64,000 bases of DNA, taken from contig CP064983.1 of assembly GCA_016699635.1 (NCBI GenBank), forward strand, positions 2,790,001-2,854,000, in the 5' to 3' direction. A program made the translations under genes and the position numbers. The DNA comes from Bacteroidota bacterium. Lineage in GTDB: Bacteria; Bacteroidota; Bacteroidia; AKYH767-A; OLB10. A model generated the notes under the pieces. The model was not told where the DNA came from. It was given only the letters and a program-made list of their open reading frames with translations, and ran no database searches. Below, piece after piece: positions 1 through 9,165 of this stretch (position 1 is the stretch's first letter; each line of letters opens with the position of its first letter).

Positions 1-850
1 GAACTTTTTTCGGCAAAACCAAGTTCTTTGATTTTTGAACAAGCCCTTTTTGCTTATATCCCGAAATGTTCCTCAATCCTCTTTTATCAATTAAACCATA
101 ATTACCAACTTGATGAATGAACTGAAGAAAATGTCAATCAAGTTTAATCTCTCCAAATCCTCCAATACTTTCTTTTCATTCCATCCATACCTTGATGCTG
201 CAATTTCAGAAGGAGACAAACCCGCTTTTTTACCTTCTGCAATCATCAGCAGATTATGAACTGGTCCGTAATCAGCAACCTTTTGTTTTGAAAGTTGAAG
301 CCCTGCTTCAATTTTCCACAAATCTTTTTCAGAAATATCTTCTGGCAAACGAACAGCCCAAAGTTCCTTCCATTTTCCAGTTGGTTGTTTCTTATTCAAT
401 AATTGAAGTGCTGCCATTCTTCGGTTGCCATTCACTACAATTCCATCGCTTGTTATATGAGCAACTTCCCTTTGCTCTCCAACTAGAAGCAAATCCTCAT
501 AAAGTTTTTTGCCTTCGTTATTGAGGTCGCCTAATTCATTCTCATCTGATGAGACACTTTGAAATAGAAGAAGTTTTCTAATTATTGCTTCATCCTCCTT
601 GCTCGCTGGGTCAAGTTTTCTACCCAACTTGAATTCATACTCTTGAATTTCTATGTTGAACCTGCCGTTGTCGTGGTTAAACAACAGCATGTTCCAAGGA
701 ATCATGAATGAATCAAGAGGTTTAATTTTTTTCCACCAACTTCAACTTTTGTTTTCCCTTTAAGCAGGATTCATGGGTGCTGATGTATGCATCAATATCC
801 TTTGCCCTTTTACTGTTAATAGCCATGAGTTTGTCTTTAATTGTTGACAT
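1..850 (-). CDS. ParB/sulfiredoxin-like nuclease-fold protein (partial, cassette 0)
   Basis: The protein carries the ParB-like core: a strand followed by DGIVVNGNRRMAAL, the signature of the ParB/Srx nucleotide-binding fold. I place the start at the ATG at 850-848 (MSTIKDKLMAINSKRAKD...), 12 bases downstream of a TATATTTG box. The frame then breaks in an A-run near 725-732 and resumes as IKPLDSFMIPWN. A second shift near 120 breaks the C-terminal part, which in another frame continues (QVGNYGLIDKRGLRN...) to the window edge, so the 3' end and its attC are missing. Chromosome partitioning is unlikely, since no ParA or typical HTH half is visible. Stand-alone ParB-like proteins are common in defence and mobile-element contexts, but the function here is not known. 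Confidence 0.6.
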
Positions 851-861
851 TTTAAATCTTT

Positions 862-869
862 CAAATATA
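862..869 (-). promoter_or_regulatory. Putative -7 box of cassette 0
   Basis: TATATTTG on the - strand fits the Bacteroidota -7 consensus TAnnTTTG and ends 12 bases before the ATG at 850. A TTTG lies 24 bases further upstream (894-897), slightly too far for an ideal -33 element. Confidence 0.4.
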
Positions 870-1165
870 GCGTTAAATATAGTGGTGAGTTGGCAAAAAG
901 CGGCTCTTTTGCAAGCTTGGGTTGTGGGCTGGCTTGTGCGGCTTGCAAATGTGCCGTTTGCGGGTTGCCAAAGAATTTTAAAATATTTTGAGCGGGGGCA
1001 AAAAAATTAAAACACGATGCGTAAGGCTGTCGTGTAGGCAAGTCAGTCAGTAGTCGCTGTCCGATCTGGTCGTATTTATATGTCTGTCCACTGGTCAAGT
1101 TTGTTGTCGTCTGTTTTGGTTTAAGTCCTGTTGTTTAATGTCTGCATGGTCGTCAAATAGCATTC
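870..1165 (-). repeat. Cassette leader shared with 10318-10600
   Basis: The non-coding leader of cassette 0 is clearly similar to the leader of cassette 1 along about 270 bases (for example CGTGTTTTAATTTTTTTGCC and the run TGGACAGACATATAAATACG on the - strand). Open frames crossing it in both copies look coding only because the DNA is similar; the proteins diverge and end at random. It includes the hairpin at 891-969. Confidence 0.7.
891..969. repeat. Cassette hairpin repeat, copy A
   Basis: A long imperfect palindrome: CGGCTCTTTTGCAAGC on the left pairs with GCTTGCAAATGTGCCG on the right, inside an outer GGCAA/TTGCC stem. Related copies lie at 3074-3148, 10323-10402, 10795-10860 and, inverted, 14467-14531. 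Confidence 0.7.
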
Positions 1166-1230
1166 TGACTAACGTCAAATTTCCACACTACAAATCAATT
1201 AGATACAAATCCTAAATCTGAATTAGTCAG
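1160..1230 (-). repeat. Degenerate or short attC-like site
   Basis: On the - strand GTTAGTCAGAATGC (1173-1160) occupies the place of the R' box that opens cassette 0, and the leader motif GACGACC follows 18 bases inside. A matching CTGACTAA lies at 1230-1223, giving a short site of about 65 bases without the long stems of the other four. GTCAAATTT occurs on both sides (1174-1182 and 1231-1239). It may be an attC remodelled by the neighbouring IS110 element. Confidence 0.45.
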
Positions 1231-1253
1231 GTCAAATTTGGCAATTTGTTTTC

Positions 1254-2541
1254 TTATTCTTTACTAGACCAAGTTTTCTTTTCGTCAAGACAGAGGTATT
1301 GTTCTGGCGGGAGGTATGAAGTGCCTTTAATAATCATATTCCAGATAATTACAGCTAACTTTCTGGCTAAAGCACTAACGGCAGTAGCTCTTCCTTTTTT
1401 GTAATTTATTCTCTTAAAAAAATCTACAAGATGCCCTTCTTTGAGATTTCCAATGGCATTAGCGGCATTGCGCAAAGCTAATTTGAGCCTGCTGCTTCCT
1501 TTGGGTAAATGATGCGATAAAACTTTGCCACCGCTTATTTTATTGTTTGGTGCAAGTCGAAGCCAGAGGTAAACTGTTTTGCTGTTTCAAATTTTTTAAT
1601 GCCTTCTAATCCAACTTCACTTATCAAAGTCATTACAGTAGATTCATTTACACCCTCTATCGCCATTAAATCCACCCCTTCAAAATATTGGTAAGACACT
1701 TGGTTGAAATTGAGATTTTGATTGCTGTTTTGTTCTTGCGTTTAAAAGGTTTAGCTGGTGCTATGTGTTGTTTTTTGTTGTCGTCTTTGTCTATTATATC
1801 TTTTAAAAGTGAAGCTATTTTGGCATCGGTTTGATTGATTTGTTGTTGAATGTGCTGGTAGGTTTGCCACTCTTGTTGTAAAGCAAAGTAATAATCTTCT
1901 CTGCCATTGTATTGCAATGCTTTGGCAATTTCGGTTTCTTTTTTTACAATTATAATGTCTGTTTTGGGCTAATTTTTTCCCATCTTTTGTTCCTGAGATA
2001 AATTCGGAAATAATTTTTGATCCTGTTTCGCCTACAATATCTCTTACTACCACTTCTAAGCGCATATTCATCAGGCGAAGATATTTTTGCATTCGCTTAA
2101 TACAATTTGCAGACTGATTGAGCAGATTGAGTTTATGCCTTGAGTAGGTGCGAATAATATCTGTTGTGCTATCAGGCAAGAAACTTTTACTCAATAGGCC
2201 CAGTGTGTGTAACTTCTGTATCCATTGGCAGTCCTTGATGTCTGTCTTTTTTCCTTTTAAATTCTTGGTTTGTTTACCATTGACTAATATCACCTCAAAT
2301 CCTTCTACAATTAATGCAGAGAATAAGTTTTGCCAGTAAGTTCCTGTACTCTCCATAGCCACGTGCATTACACCTTTTCTTTAAGCCAGTTGCAAAGCGC
2401 CTGATGGTCGTCACTATAAACGCCAAACTCTTTTACATCTTCTGCATTTTGCCCCACAGCTACCCAATGGCTTCTGCTGCCAATGTCTATGCCTGCTGCA
2501 TCAGGATGCACAACCTCAAGTGAAATCTTTTTTTCTTCCAT
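1254..2541 (-). CDS. IS110-family DEDD transposase (frameshifted)
   Basis: From the ATG at 2541 the reading gives MEEKKISLEVV followed by AGIDIGSRSHWVAVG, the first DEDD (RuvC-like) motif. Then come VAMESTGTYW with the acidic residue, KKTDIKDCQWIQKL, a helical middle, a Transposase_20-like part (GVNESTVMTLISEVG, LRLAPNN-like) and a C-terminal KGRATAVSALARKLAVIIWNM. The length of about 430 residues is normal. The frame shifts near 2370, 1930, 1690 and 1560, so as assembled it cannot be made. Given similar breaks in housekeeping genes of this window, I cannot tell real decay from sequence error. Known role: RNA-guided recombination of IS110 elements. Confidence 0.8.
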
Positions 2542-2800
2542 AATAAAAGTTTATTTAAATGAAAAATCCAAGGGTTGCGCTTATTAAAATTTGGAATTAT
2601 TCTGAGCGGGATTGCTGAAAGAATCAACATCACCATTAAAAACGCTAACACAGCAATAATATAAATACTATCGCTTTATGCAACCAAACCTTGATTGCCA
2701 TCGGGCTATTAACACCACTGCTTAAAACCGGCTTTTACAAGGATTTTTTACTGCGAAGATACCTTCGTTAGCTCAAAAACTCAACTGTTTTTATAGTAGG
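2542..2800 (-). ncRNA. Candidate bridge-RNA region of the IS110 element
   Basis: IS110 elements encode a bridge RNA in the non-coding end upstream of the transposase. Here about 260 untranslated bases lie in that position, with no open frame of note. I did not derive a convincing fold by eye, so this rests on position only. Confidence 0.25.
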
Positions 2801-2807
2801 GGATTGC

Positions 2808-2938
2808 CCATAACGGTTTTCGGCTTTGCGAGGAGCGGATTTTAGCACAAATGCTCAATCGAAGAAGCCAACTTCAAATTTAGTAAAAATGTTGATACGA
2901 AGCACTTTGCCCGCTCTCTTGCAAAACCGATGTTATGG
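2808..2938 (-). repeat. attC-like site 1 (end of cassette 1)
   Basis: On the - strand the outer box is TGCCCATAAC (2941-2932) and the inner box is GTTATGGGCAATCCC (2814-2800). Between them CGGTTTTGCAAGAGAGCGG pairs with CCGCTCCTCGCAAAGCCG, allowing G-T pairs. The outer box is complementary to the start of its own cassette (GTTATGGGCAATGC at 10606-10593). The loop carries the GCACAAATG word shared with sites 2 and 3. Confidence 0.85.
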
Positions 2939-3073
2939 GCATGTGCTTCTTTTTCAGTCGTCCAGTTGTCGTGCCTGTATGTGTCTGCTGTCTGCATTGT
3001 CGGCTTGTGTGTCGTGTGTTTTAATTTTTTTTAAGAGCAAGGGAAAAATATTTTGAAATTCTTTCTTGGGTTG

Positions 3074-3148
3074 GGCAGGCACACTCTTTTGCAAGCTTTG
3101 GTCTGTGTGTGCTGGCTTGTGCGGCTTGCAAATGTGTGTGACTGCTGC
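3074..3148. repeat. Cassette hairpin repeat, copy C
   Basis: CACACTCTTTTGCAAGC pairs with GCTTGCAAATGTGTGTG within an outer GCAG/CTGC stem. It lies between the last gene of cassette 1 and its attC-like site, so it could also end transcription of that operon. Confidence 0.65.
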
Positions 3149-3153
3149 ATGGA

Positions 3154-3938
3154 CTATTTCGTTGGCTCATAAATTGGTTCAATCTTTATGTTTAAGAAAC
3201 GATTTTCACATTCAAAGGTATTAGAATTCTTAATACAAATTATACCATATCCAGGTGGCGAATCCTCAAATGCCCATTTAACTTTTCTGTCAAACTGAAA
3301 TGATGCTGACGGTGGAGAGTAAAATTTGGCGTTGTCAATTACAGTTTCCTGTTCGTGATGTTGATGTCCATATAAAACAAGTTTGTAGTTGTCAAACGAA
3401 TTGAGGATTTCAAAAAACTCTTTTGTGTTTTCAAGCATTCGTTCATCTTTCCAGGTTCCCGTCTTTAGTGGTGGATGATGTAACGCAATAACAACAGCGT
3501 TTGATTTACTTGCTTCAAGGGAATCTTTTAAAATTGTAATTCACTACTTGTCAGAACACCTCTGCTTCTGTTTTTCCCATCAAGCAAGGACAACACTATT
3601 CAACAGAATGAAAGTAGTTCCATTATGGGTAAAGGATTTACTGCTGTTGATGTTTGATTCATTTTGAAACCAGTTATTGCTTTAAGGTTGTCGTGATTAC
3701 CCGCAATCCAATAAACGGGCTTTGCTAATGCCGAAAATATTTCAACCGCTGTAAAATATGATTCCTGACTGCCATTATCTGAAATATCACCTGTGTGCAA
3801 GATGAAATCAATTTCATGTTCAATCTCTTTTATTTCTGCAACAATTATTTTATGCACTTCCTTGATTGGAATATTATGCAACTTTGAGTTGCCTGCAAGC
3901 AAATGAGAATCTGTAATCAAAACAAATTTTGTTTCCAT
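3154..3938 (-). CDS. Calcineurin-like metallophosphoesterase
   Basis: All five metal-binding blocks are visible in order: TDSHLL (D-x-H), HTGDISDNG, AGNHDN, ALHHPP and YGHQHH. It is of the YfcE/CpdA-like size class, about 260 residues. The frame is broken near 3600, where FKMNQTST runs out and the matching continuation starts. The ATG overlaps the stop of the upstream radical SAM gene (TAATG), so it is the last gene of the cassette 1 operon. The substrate is unknown; a cyclic nucleotide, nucleotide-sugar or lipid-linked sugar phosphate would fit the glycosyl context, which is inference. Confidence 0.75.
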
Positions 3939-4790
3939 TAGGCAAACACTGAATAGTTTTGAAATTCATCACAGCTTTCACAGATTCCGCTTCGCAGTTC
4001 GTTTAGTAAGTTGTTTCTGTATTCATTTAATTCTTTTGAGAACCAAATTTCTTTAAGTGGTTTCTCCATCACATTTCCGAAATTAGTTTTGTAAGAGTAG
4101 TCGTTGCAACAGAGAATTATGTTTCCCTCTGCGGAAATAGATAATTTTCTAAAAGGATAGTTACAAAATGCAGTTGGTAATTTTCTCTTTTCACCTAAAA
4201 TTGTTCCTGCGTAGTTTGACAGTATTTCGTTTGTGCTGCGATTGTTGTAGGTGATTTTTGGGTTACTCTTGAAATCAGTAACAACACTTACTGTTGACTG
4301 AGATATTTTAACAGGATATTTTTTCACGGTCATTTCGGTAATCATTTATGTTTATGTTATCAAGTCCTGCATTTAGTAATTCATCAAGTTGATTACTGCT
4401 GAGATTCATTCCGTTTGTTGTAATGTCCAAAAAGAACCTTGCCGATTTGCTTCTTGCATATTTAATCATGGCAAGTAATCTTGTTCAAGAACGGCTCATT
4501 GGTCATGTGAAAGCAATTCTTCCACTAAAATTAATTTCAGCAAGTTCATCAATAATTATTTTGAATATTTCCCACTCCATAATTTTTAATGGACGAATCA
4601 AATGTGCCTGCGGGCAAAATTTACAACTGCGGTTACAATCAGTTCTTGTTTCTAATAAAACTTGGGTGAACATTGGAAATCTTTCATGCTCCTGAAAGTG
4701 TTTCTTCAAATATTCAACATCTTCCAACGATGAAGTATTTTTCACACTTGGGGTTTTCCTTTTTGCAGTGCTGTTTTCTTCTACATACAT
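3938..4790 (-). CDS. Radical SAM protein with SPASM-like C-terminus
   Basis: The N-terminal part has TRTDCNRSCKFCPQ, a CxxxCxxC radical SAM cluster site at about residue 50. The C-terminal part has CNYPFRKLSISAEGNIILCC, followed by GNVMEKPLKEIW and GICESCDEF, a Cys pattern typical of SPASM auxiliary-cluster domains. The middle (4350-4500) is broken by at least two shifts and a stop, but fragments such as HMTNEPFLNKI agree with the family. The start overlaps the end of the glycosyltransferase by about 10 bases. SPASM enzymes often modify peptides or sugars; no precursor peptide was found nearby, so the substrate stays open. Confidence 0.7.
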
Positions 4791-5852
4791 GGCAATTCAG
4801 ACTTTAATATTTTAAGAAGTTCAATATTTCCCGAAGTCCATTGAGCAGGTTCATTATTCTTTGAAACGAGTTTTAAAAATTGGCTTTCAAAATTTGGAAG
4901 GTCAGTAGAAATGTTTAAGCCAATGATGTTTGGAGAATACTTCTCTGCAAAGGAAATGTTTGCCTCCTGTTCGGTTCCTCTTACTTCACATCCAGTAGAA
5001 ATAAAATTGCAGCATATTTATTGAAAGTAATTCGCTAATTGAATTTCTGCCTGCTCTTGAAATGACTGCCTTTGCAGAGTTGTAAATCTCGGATGGTTTA
5101 TGAATGTGTTTGTGCAGTTTAACATTCGTGTTTCCGTTTACAAGATTGTTTACTCTTGAAAATACTGTTTCGCATCCACAATAAATTTCAAACAAAAGTT
5201 GTGGTTGTATTGATGCAAGCCCAATTACAAATTGGGAAATCAATATAGTGTTTTCAAAAAACAGCTCACCTGAATTGACTGTTCCACCACCTAACATACA
5301 GGCAATCTTGTTTGAATTACTATCGGGAGTTATTTCTTTAACCTCTTTACGAATGAATGTATTTATTGAGTAAAAAGAATTTTGAAATGTTTGTGGCTTC
5401 TTTACTTTCCAAAGTCCATGCACTATTGAAATGTCTGCCTTTGAGTAGCAGTCCCTGAAAAATAATTGACTACTGAGTTGATTACTCGGATTTTCAATGT
5501 CAAATGGATTAAGCAGAGCAACTACTTTCAGTTTTGGAAACCTTAACTTGATTGTGGTTAATAATAGTGGTTCGCCATCAATCAATACAAAATCCGGATT
5601 AAATATTTCAATGTCGTTAATAATTGCTTCACCGCTTTTACTAACAGGTATTATTCCAATGGATGAAATGTCTTTAATGCTTTTGACAGTTCTAAATTGG
5701 AAGTTGTAAGACAAATCAAGTTCAGAACCTTGCATATAAGTATAGACAGCCGCTTCTAAATCTGTTAGCTTTTGTAGCTCGTTGAAAATATCCAAACCTG
5801 CTACAACTCTCCCTAATCCTGGGAATCCTCTGAAAATACCAATTGCTTTCAT
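4781..5852 (-). CDS. Glycosyltransferase, GT28/MurG-like fold
   Basis: The N-terminus MKAIGIFRGFPGLGRVVAGL resembles the glycine-rich acceptor loop of GT-B enzymes. A central MLGGGTVNSGELFF opens the second Rossmann half, and SRAGRNSISELLSIN matches the sugar-nucleotide binding motif of MurG/UGT-like enzymes. The frame breaks near 5000; in another frame it goes on (STGCEVRGTEQEANISFAEK) to a TAG at 4783-4781, giving about 355 residues. The ATG overlaps the preceding gene by 4 bases. The donor and acceptor are unknown. Confidence 0.65.
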
Positions 5853-7672
5853 GTTGTAAAAAGTGTTTGTATTTCGTCAAATGAATATCGCTTGATTCTT
5901 TGACGGTCTAATAAGATATGAGTTCCTCCAGTTGTAGTTGTAAAAACATTTGAGTAATGGTTTGCAACTATTGATTCAATGAAAGGTGATGTGTCACCGT
6001 AAGGATAAGCGAATGAAACGATGTTGCCGAATGATTCTGTCAAAATACTTTTTGAGTATTCTAAAGAATTTAATATTTCCTTTTCATCTAAGCGGTGGAA
6101 TGAAATGTGCTGAGTTCCATGTGAGCCAATTTCCCAACCTTCATTCTTTAAGATGAGAAGTTCAGGAAGTGTTAAGTGAAAGCGTTTCACTTTGTCTTTT
6201 GGATTCCAGTCGTTTGATTTTCCAATATGGTCTGTGCAAACAAAAACTGTTGCAGAAAATGAATGCATCTTCAAAATTGGTAACGCTGTCTCCAATACAC
6301 TTTTGTAGCCATCATCAAAAGTGCACACAATGAGTTTTGTTTTATCTACCGCATTAAAATATTCCCTTGCTGAACAAAATTTGAATCCAGCTTTGCTCAC
6401 CAATTCGCACAACTCCGAAAACTTGTCTTTGGGTAATTCAACACTTGAAAATTCCGAATCTGAAATCTCATGAAGCAGCAGTGTAATAATATTTCTGTTA
6501 TTGAAATCAATTGTTTTAATGTAGGTTGTTGAAAGAACATCATCTAAGAATTGTTTCCATGCAGAATAAACAACTTCTTTAGAAACTAATCCCTTAAAAG
6601 TATTGACAGCATTTTTGCATAACCCAACAATGTCCTTATTAAAAAATGTATCGTGAATTTTTTTAGCGATACCCTCTGTTGTCAATTCTGAGAATACTAA
6701 TTCTGGAAATTGTGTTCTAATCTGTTCTGCAATAAAACCAGTATCAGAAATGATGAATGGTTTTCCAATGCTAATTGCATCACCGATAGAATTTGAGAAA
6801 CCCTCGCAAAATGAACTTTGTAAAGCAATATCCCAACTTTGCATTTCAATTAAAAACTCATTTCTGTTTAAGACACCCAAAAAGTTTACATGCTGTTCAA
6901 GTTTTAATGAACGAATAAGTTCCTGATAATTTTTCTTTAAGTCATCGTCAATGAAACCACAAAGTTGCAAGTTGTATTTCCTCTTTGATGTTTTATTGAG
7001 AATGGCAAGTGCGAAAATGAGATTGTGAATTCCTTTTTTCTCATTTAAATATTTTGCTCCTGTTCCAAGAATTATTTCCGATGTATTTTGTTTTGAAAAA
7101 GAATTATTGCTTTTAAAATCAATTATGTTGGGAATGATTTTATAGTTACAAGATGGACTGAAATAAATTTCCTTTGTTCGTTCCATTAATTCAGATGAAA
7201 CAGAAACTAATGCTATCGCTTGTGCAAGGCATTCAAGGTTGTAATGAAAAAGTTCTGAATTAGAAATTGCCAAATTCACTTCACTGCCTCTTGGCATCAC
7301 AACTAATTTGCTGCATAATTTCTTTGATAATTCAGATGCGAATAATCCATTTAACCCTGCACCAAAAGCAATTATTAAATCAGGCTTTGTGTCTTGTAGA
7401 ATCTTTAGAACATTGTATATGTGACCTCGGAAAAACAAATCCCGCTGCAAACTCTTATTGTGTCCTCCGCTTGTAACTTTTACCGTGTCATGAATTATTT
7501 TTTGATTGTCTGAAATCAATAAATTGTCATTTACGTCTGATTGAGATGAAATAACCACCTGAACATTAAAACCAAGTCCTGTCAAGATTTTGAAAAGCTT
7601 ACTGGCACTATTTGAAAGTCCACCGCCTTGCTTTCCAAATTCAGAAGTTACTATGACAATTTGCTTACTCAT
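5849..7672 (-). CDS. Fusion of GT4 glycosyltransferase and polysaccharide deacetylase
   Basis: Residues 1 to about 370 are a GT4-type glycosyltransferase: N-terminal GGGLSNSASKLFKIL loop, LGTGAKYLNEKKGIHNLI, and SSFCEGFSNSIGDAISIGKP with the catalytic-site E-x7-E-like region. Residues about 385 to 607 are a NodB-type carbohydrate esterase: TFDDGYKS (catalytic and metal Asp), SHGTQH (metal His pair) and AYPYGD. The frame is intact over 607 residues. One chain could add and then de-N-acetylate a sugar, as for GlcNAc to GlcN. It overlaps both neighbours by 4 bases, so translational coupling is likely. Confidence 0.85.
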   Translation of the reverse strand: MSKQIVIVTSEFGKQGGGLSNSASKLFKILTGLGFNVQVVISSQSDVNDNLLISDNQKIIHDTVKVTSGGHNKSLQRDLFFRGHIYNVLKILQDTKPDLIIAFGAGLNGLFASELSKKLCSKLVVMPRGSEVNLAISNSELFHYNLECLAQAIALVSVSSELMERTKEIYFSPSCNYKIIPNIIDFKSNNSFSKQNTSEIILGTGAKYLNEKKGIHNLIFALAILNKTSKRKYNLQLCGFIDDDLKKNYQELIRSLKLEQHVNFLGVLNRNEFLIEMQSWDIALQSSFCEGFSNSIGDAISIGKPFIISDTGFIAEQIRTQFPELVFSELTTEGIAKKIHDTFFNKDIVGLCKNAVNTFKGLVSKEVVYSAWKQFLDDVLSTTYIKTIDFNNRNIITLLLHEISDSEFSSVELPKDKFSELCELVSKAGFKFCSAREYFNAVDKTKLIVCTFDDGYKSVLETALPILKMHSFSATVFVCTDHIGKSNDWNPKDKVKRFHLTLPELLILKNEGWEIGSHGTQHISFHRLDEKEILNSLEYSKSILTESFGNIVSFAYPYGDTSPFIESIVANHYSNVFTTTTGGTHILLDRQRIKRYSFDEIQTLFTT

Positions 7673-8289
7673 GAAATCAGGTAAAGTCGTTTGGTTGAAG
7701 TGTTCTTGGGAAACTGATAAGTAATAAATGATTCAATATTCTTTTTCGCAAATGTTGCTTGAATATCCTCTTGCGATAACCGAACAAAATTTGGAAATGC
7801 ATTTGAAGGTTCCTTAAATGAATCATCAACTACTTCTAACAAGTAAATTTCAGGCATTGCGTTTTCATAAAATGATTTCAGTTGATTTAGGTAATCAGGT
7901 TTTGTAAAATGATTTTCAAAATAGACGCAGTTCACCTGAACAAGAATGTTTGGTGGTAGTATTTTTACAGGGTAGCGGTCCTGAATAACAGTGTCTTGTT
8001 TTTGAAAAAAATATTCAATCTTTTGGTTTGCCGCTTTTGCTAATTGAGCATCACTTTCAATGCCTATTACATTGGTGAAACCTAAATTTCTAATTAATGA
8101 AAGAATGTCGCCAGTGCCTGAACCAATTTCAAATACTGATTTATTTTTTGAGTAGTCGCTAAGGATTTTTGAAAGCACATTCCAATACGCTGGCGGATTG
8201 GATTCTATAAAAATCTTTGTCCATTCAGGAAGCATGTCGTTTGCATTTGATGCATTGTATTTTCTTAGCAGTGAGTAAAATTCTTCCAT
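7669..8289 (-). CDS. Class I SAM-dependent methyltransferase
   Basis: 206 residues with motif I FEIGSGTGDIL at about residue 55, followed by VIGIESDAQLAKAA with the acidic residue that binds the SAM ribose. The N-terminal helical lid contains MLPEWTKIF. It overlaps the upstream radical SAM gene by 25 bases and the downstream fusion gene by 4. The substrate is not evident; within the cluster it could methylate a sugar or a radical SAM product. Confidence 0.75.
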   Translation of the reverse strand: MEEFYSLLRKYNASNANDMLPEWTKIFIESNPPAYWNVLSKILSDYSKNKSVFEIGSGTGDILSLIRNLGFTNVIGIESDAQLAKAANQKIEYFFQKQDTVIQDRYPVKILPPNILVQVNCVYFENHFTKPDYLNQLKSFYENAMPEIYLLEVVDDSFKEPSNAFPNFVRLSQEDIQATFAKKNIESFITYQFPKNTSTKRLYLIS

Positions 8290-9165
8290 GAGTGCTCAAA
8301 TAATTCTTTAATTTTTTCTTTGCTACTACCATTCAACGATGTGTCTAACTTTAAATTCCCTTCTGCATTAATAAGACATGATTGAATTTCTAAACTTGGT
8401 GTCAAACGAATCTCAGCGTAATTCTTACAAATGTCAAACTCAAATTTGAAGCAAGGTGAGTTTATATATTTGATTGTTATTGCTGAACCTTGTGGTGTTT
8501 GCAGACACCATTTTAATGAGCCGTTGTTTTGATTTTCAAATTTGTAACTGATTGAATCAAGAAACGGCAAAATATCTTTCTGAAACTCGTTTTGCTTCAA
8601 TGTTCTTTCATTCACATAAGGTAAGAGTTTCAGTGATATTTCATTTTCAAAAAGGAAGGGGAGAAGATTTTGAAAGTCACTGATGCTTGGTGTAAGCAAA
8701 ACATAATTTAGTGAGAAGGAAACTTTTTGACTTTTCAATTTCCTTAAGTTCAGCATCAGGTTATCGTATAAATCAGATTTAGTAATTGACTGAAACTTTG
8801 TTCTGTCCAATGTTGGAAATTGAATGTGCAAACAGATTCTTGTAGCTGCAAGTCGTTGAATGATTTCATCATTAAAAAACTGTGTATTGGTTGCACAACC
8901 AATTTCAAGATTAGTGTTTTGATTCAACCATTCAATCATTTTTATTGTTTCAGGATTCATGAATGGTTCTCCTCCACTAAACTGAACTTCTTTCAGTCCT
9001 GAATCTTCAAGTGCTTCCACAATTGTTTTAAAGTCATCAAATTTAAAAACTCAGAGTTTGTGCCAACAAACTTTTCTTGTCCTCATTGTGGCAAAACACA
9101 CACTTGTAATTGCATGCGTTGGTGGTAAGCACTCTCAATATTTTCCAAAAGTTCATGCTGTCCAT
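8265..9165 (-). CDS. Radical SAM protein, MoaA/PqqE-like
   Basis: The start at 9165 gives MDSMNFWKILRVLTTNACNYKCVFCHNE with the CxxxCxxC site. After a shift near 9035 the frame continues with KFDDFKTIVEALEDSG and VQFSGGEPFMNPE, the GGE SAM-binding motif. TLDRTKFQSIT and LNYVLLTPS fit the rest of a MoaA-like barrel. The C-terminal third has scattered Cys (WCLQTP, SPCFKF, FDICKNY, IQSCLI), possibly an auxiliary cluster. Its ATG overlaps the stop of the upstream gene by 13 bases. The function is unknown beyond radical chemistry. Confidence 0.75.

Larger units (their letters stand above)
1240..2800 (-). mobile_element. IS110-family insertion sequence
   Basis: A transposase of the IS110 type fills 1254-2541 and is preceded on its 5' side by about 260 non-coding bases. 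No terminal inverted repeats are obvious, as is usual for this family. The element sits exactly between two attachment sites of the array, so its ends are uncertain; I give the space between them. Members of the related IS1111 group are known to insert into attC sites. Confidence 0.65.

Noticed and set aside
1..850. ParB of a chromosome or plasmid partition system
   Set aside because: No ParA, no parS-like repeats and no typical HTH domain; only the ParB/Srx-like nucleotide fold is visible.
760..1098. Open frame on the - strand similar to one at 10311-10532
   Set aside because: The similarity is at DNA level in a shared non-coding leader with hairpins; the two frames end differently and have no coding character.
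1254..2541. IS110 transposase counted as decayed pseudogene
   Set aside because: Frame breaks are as frequent in required housekeeping genes nearby, so decay cannot be claimed from this sequence.
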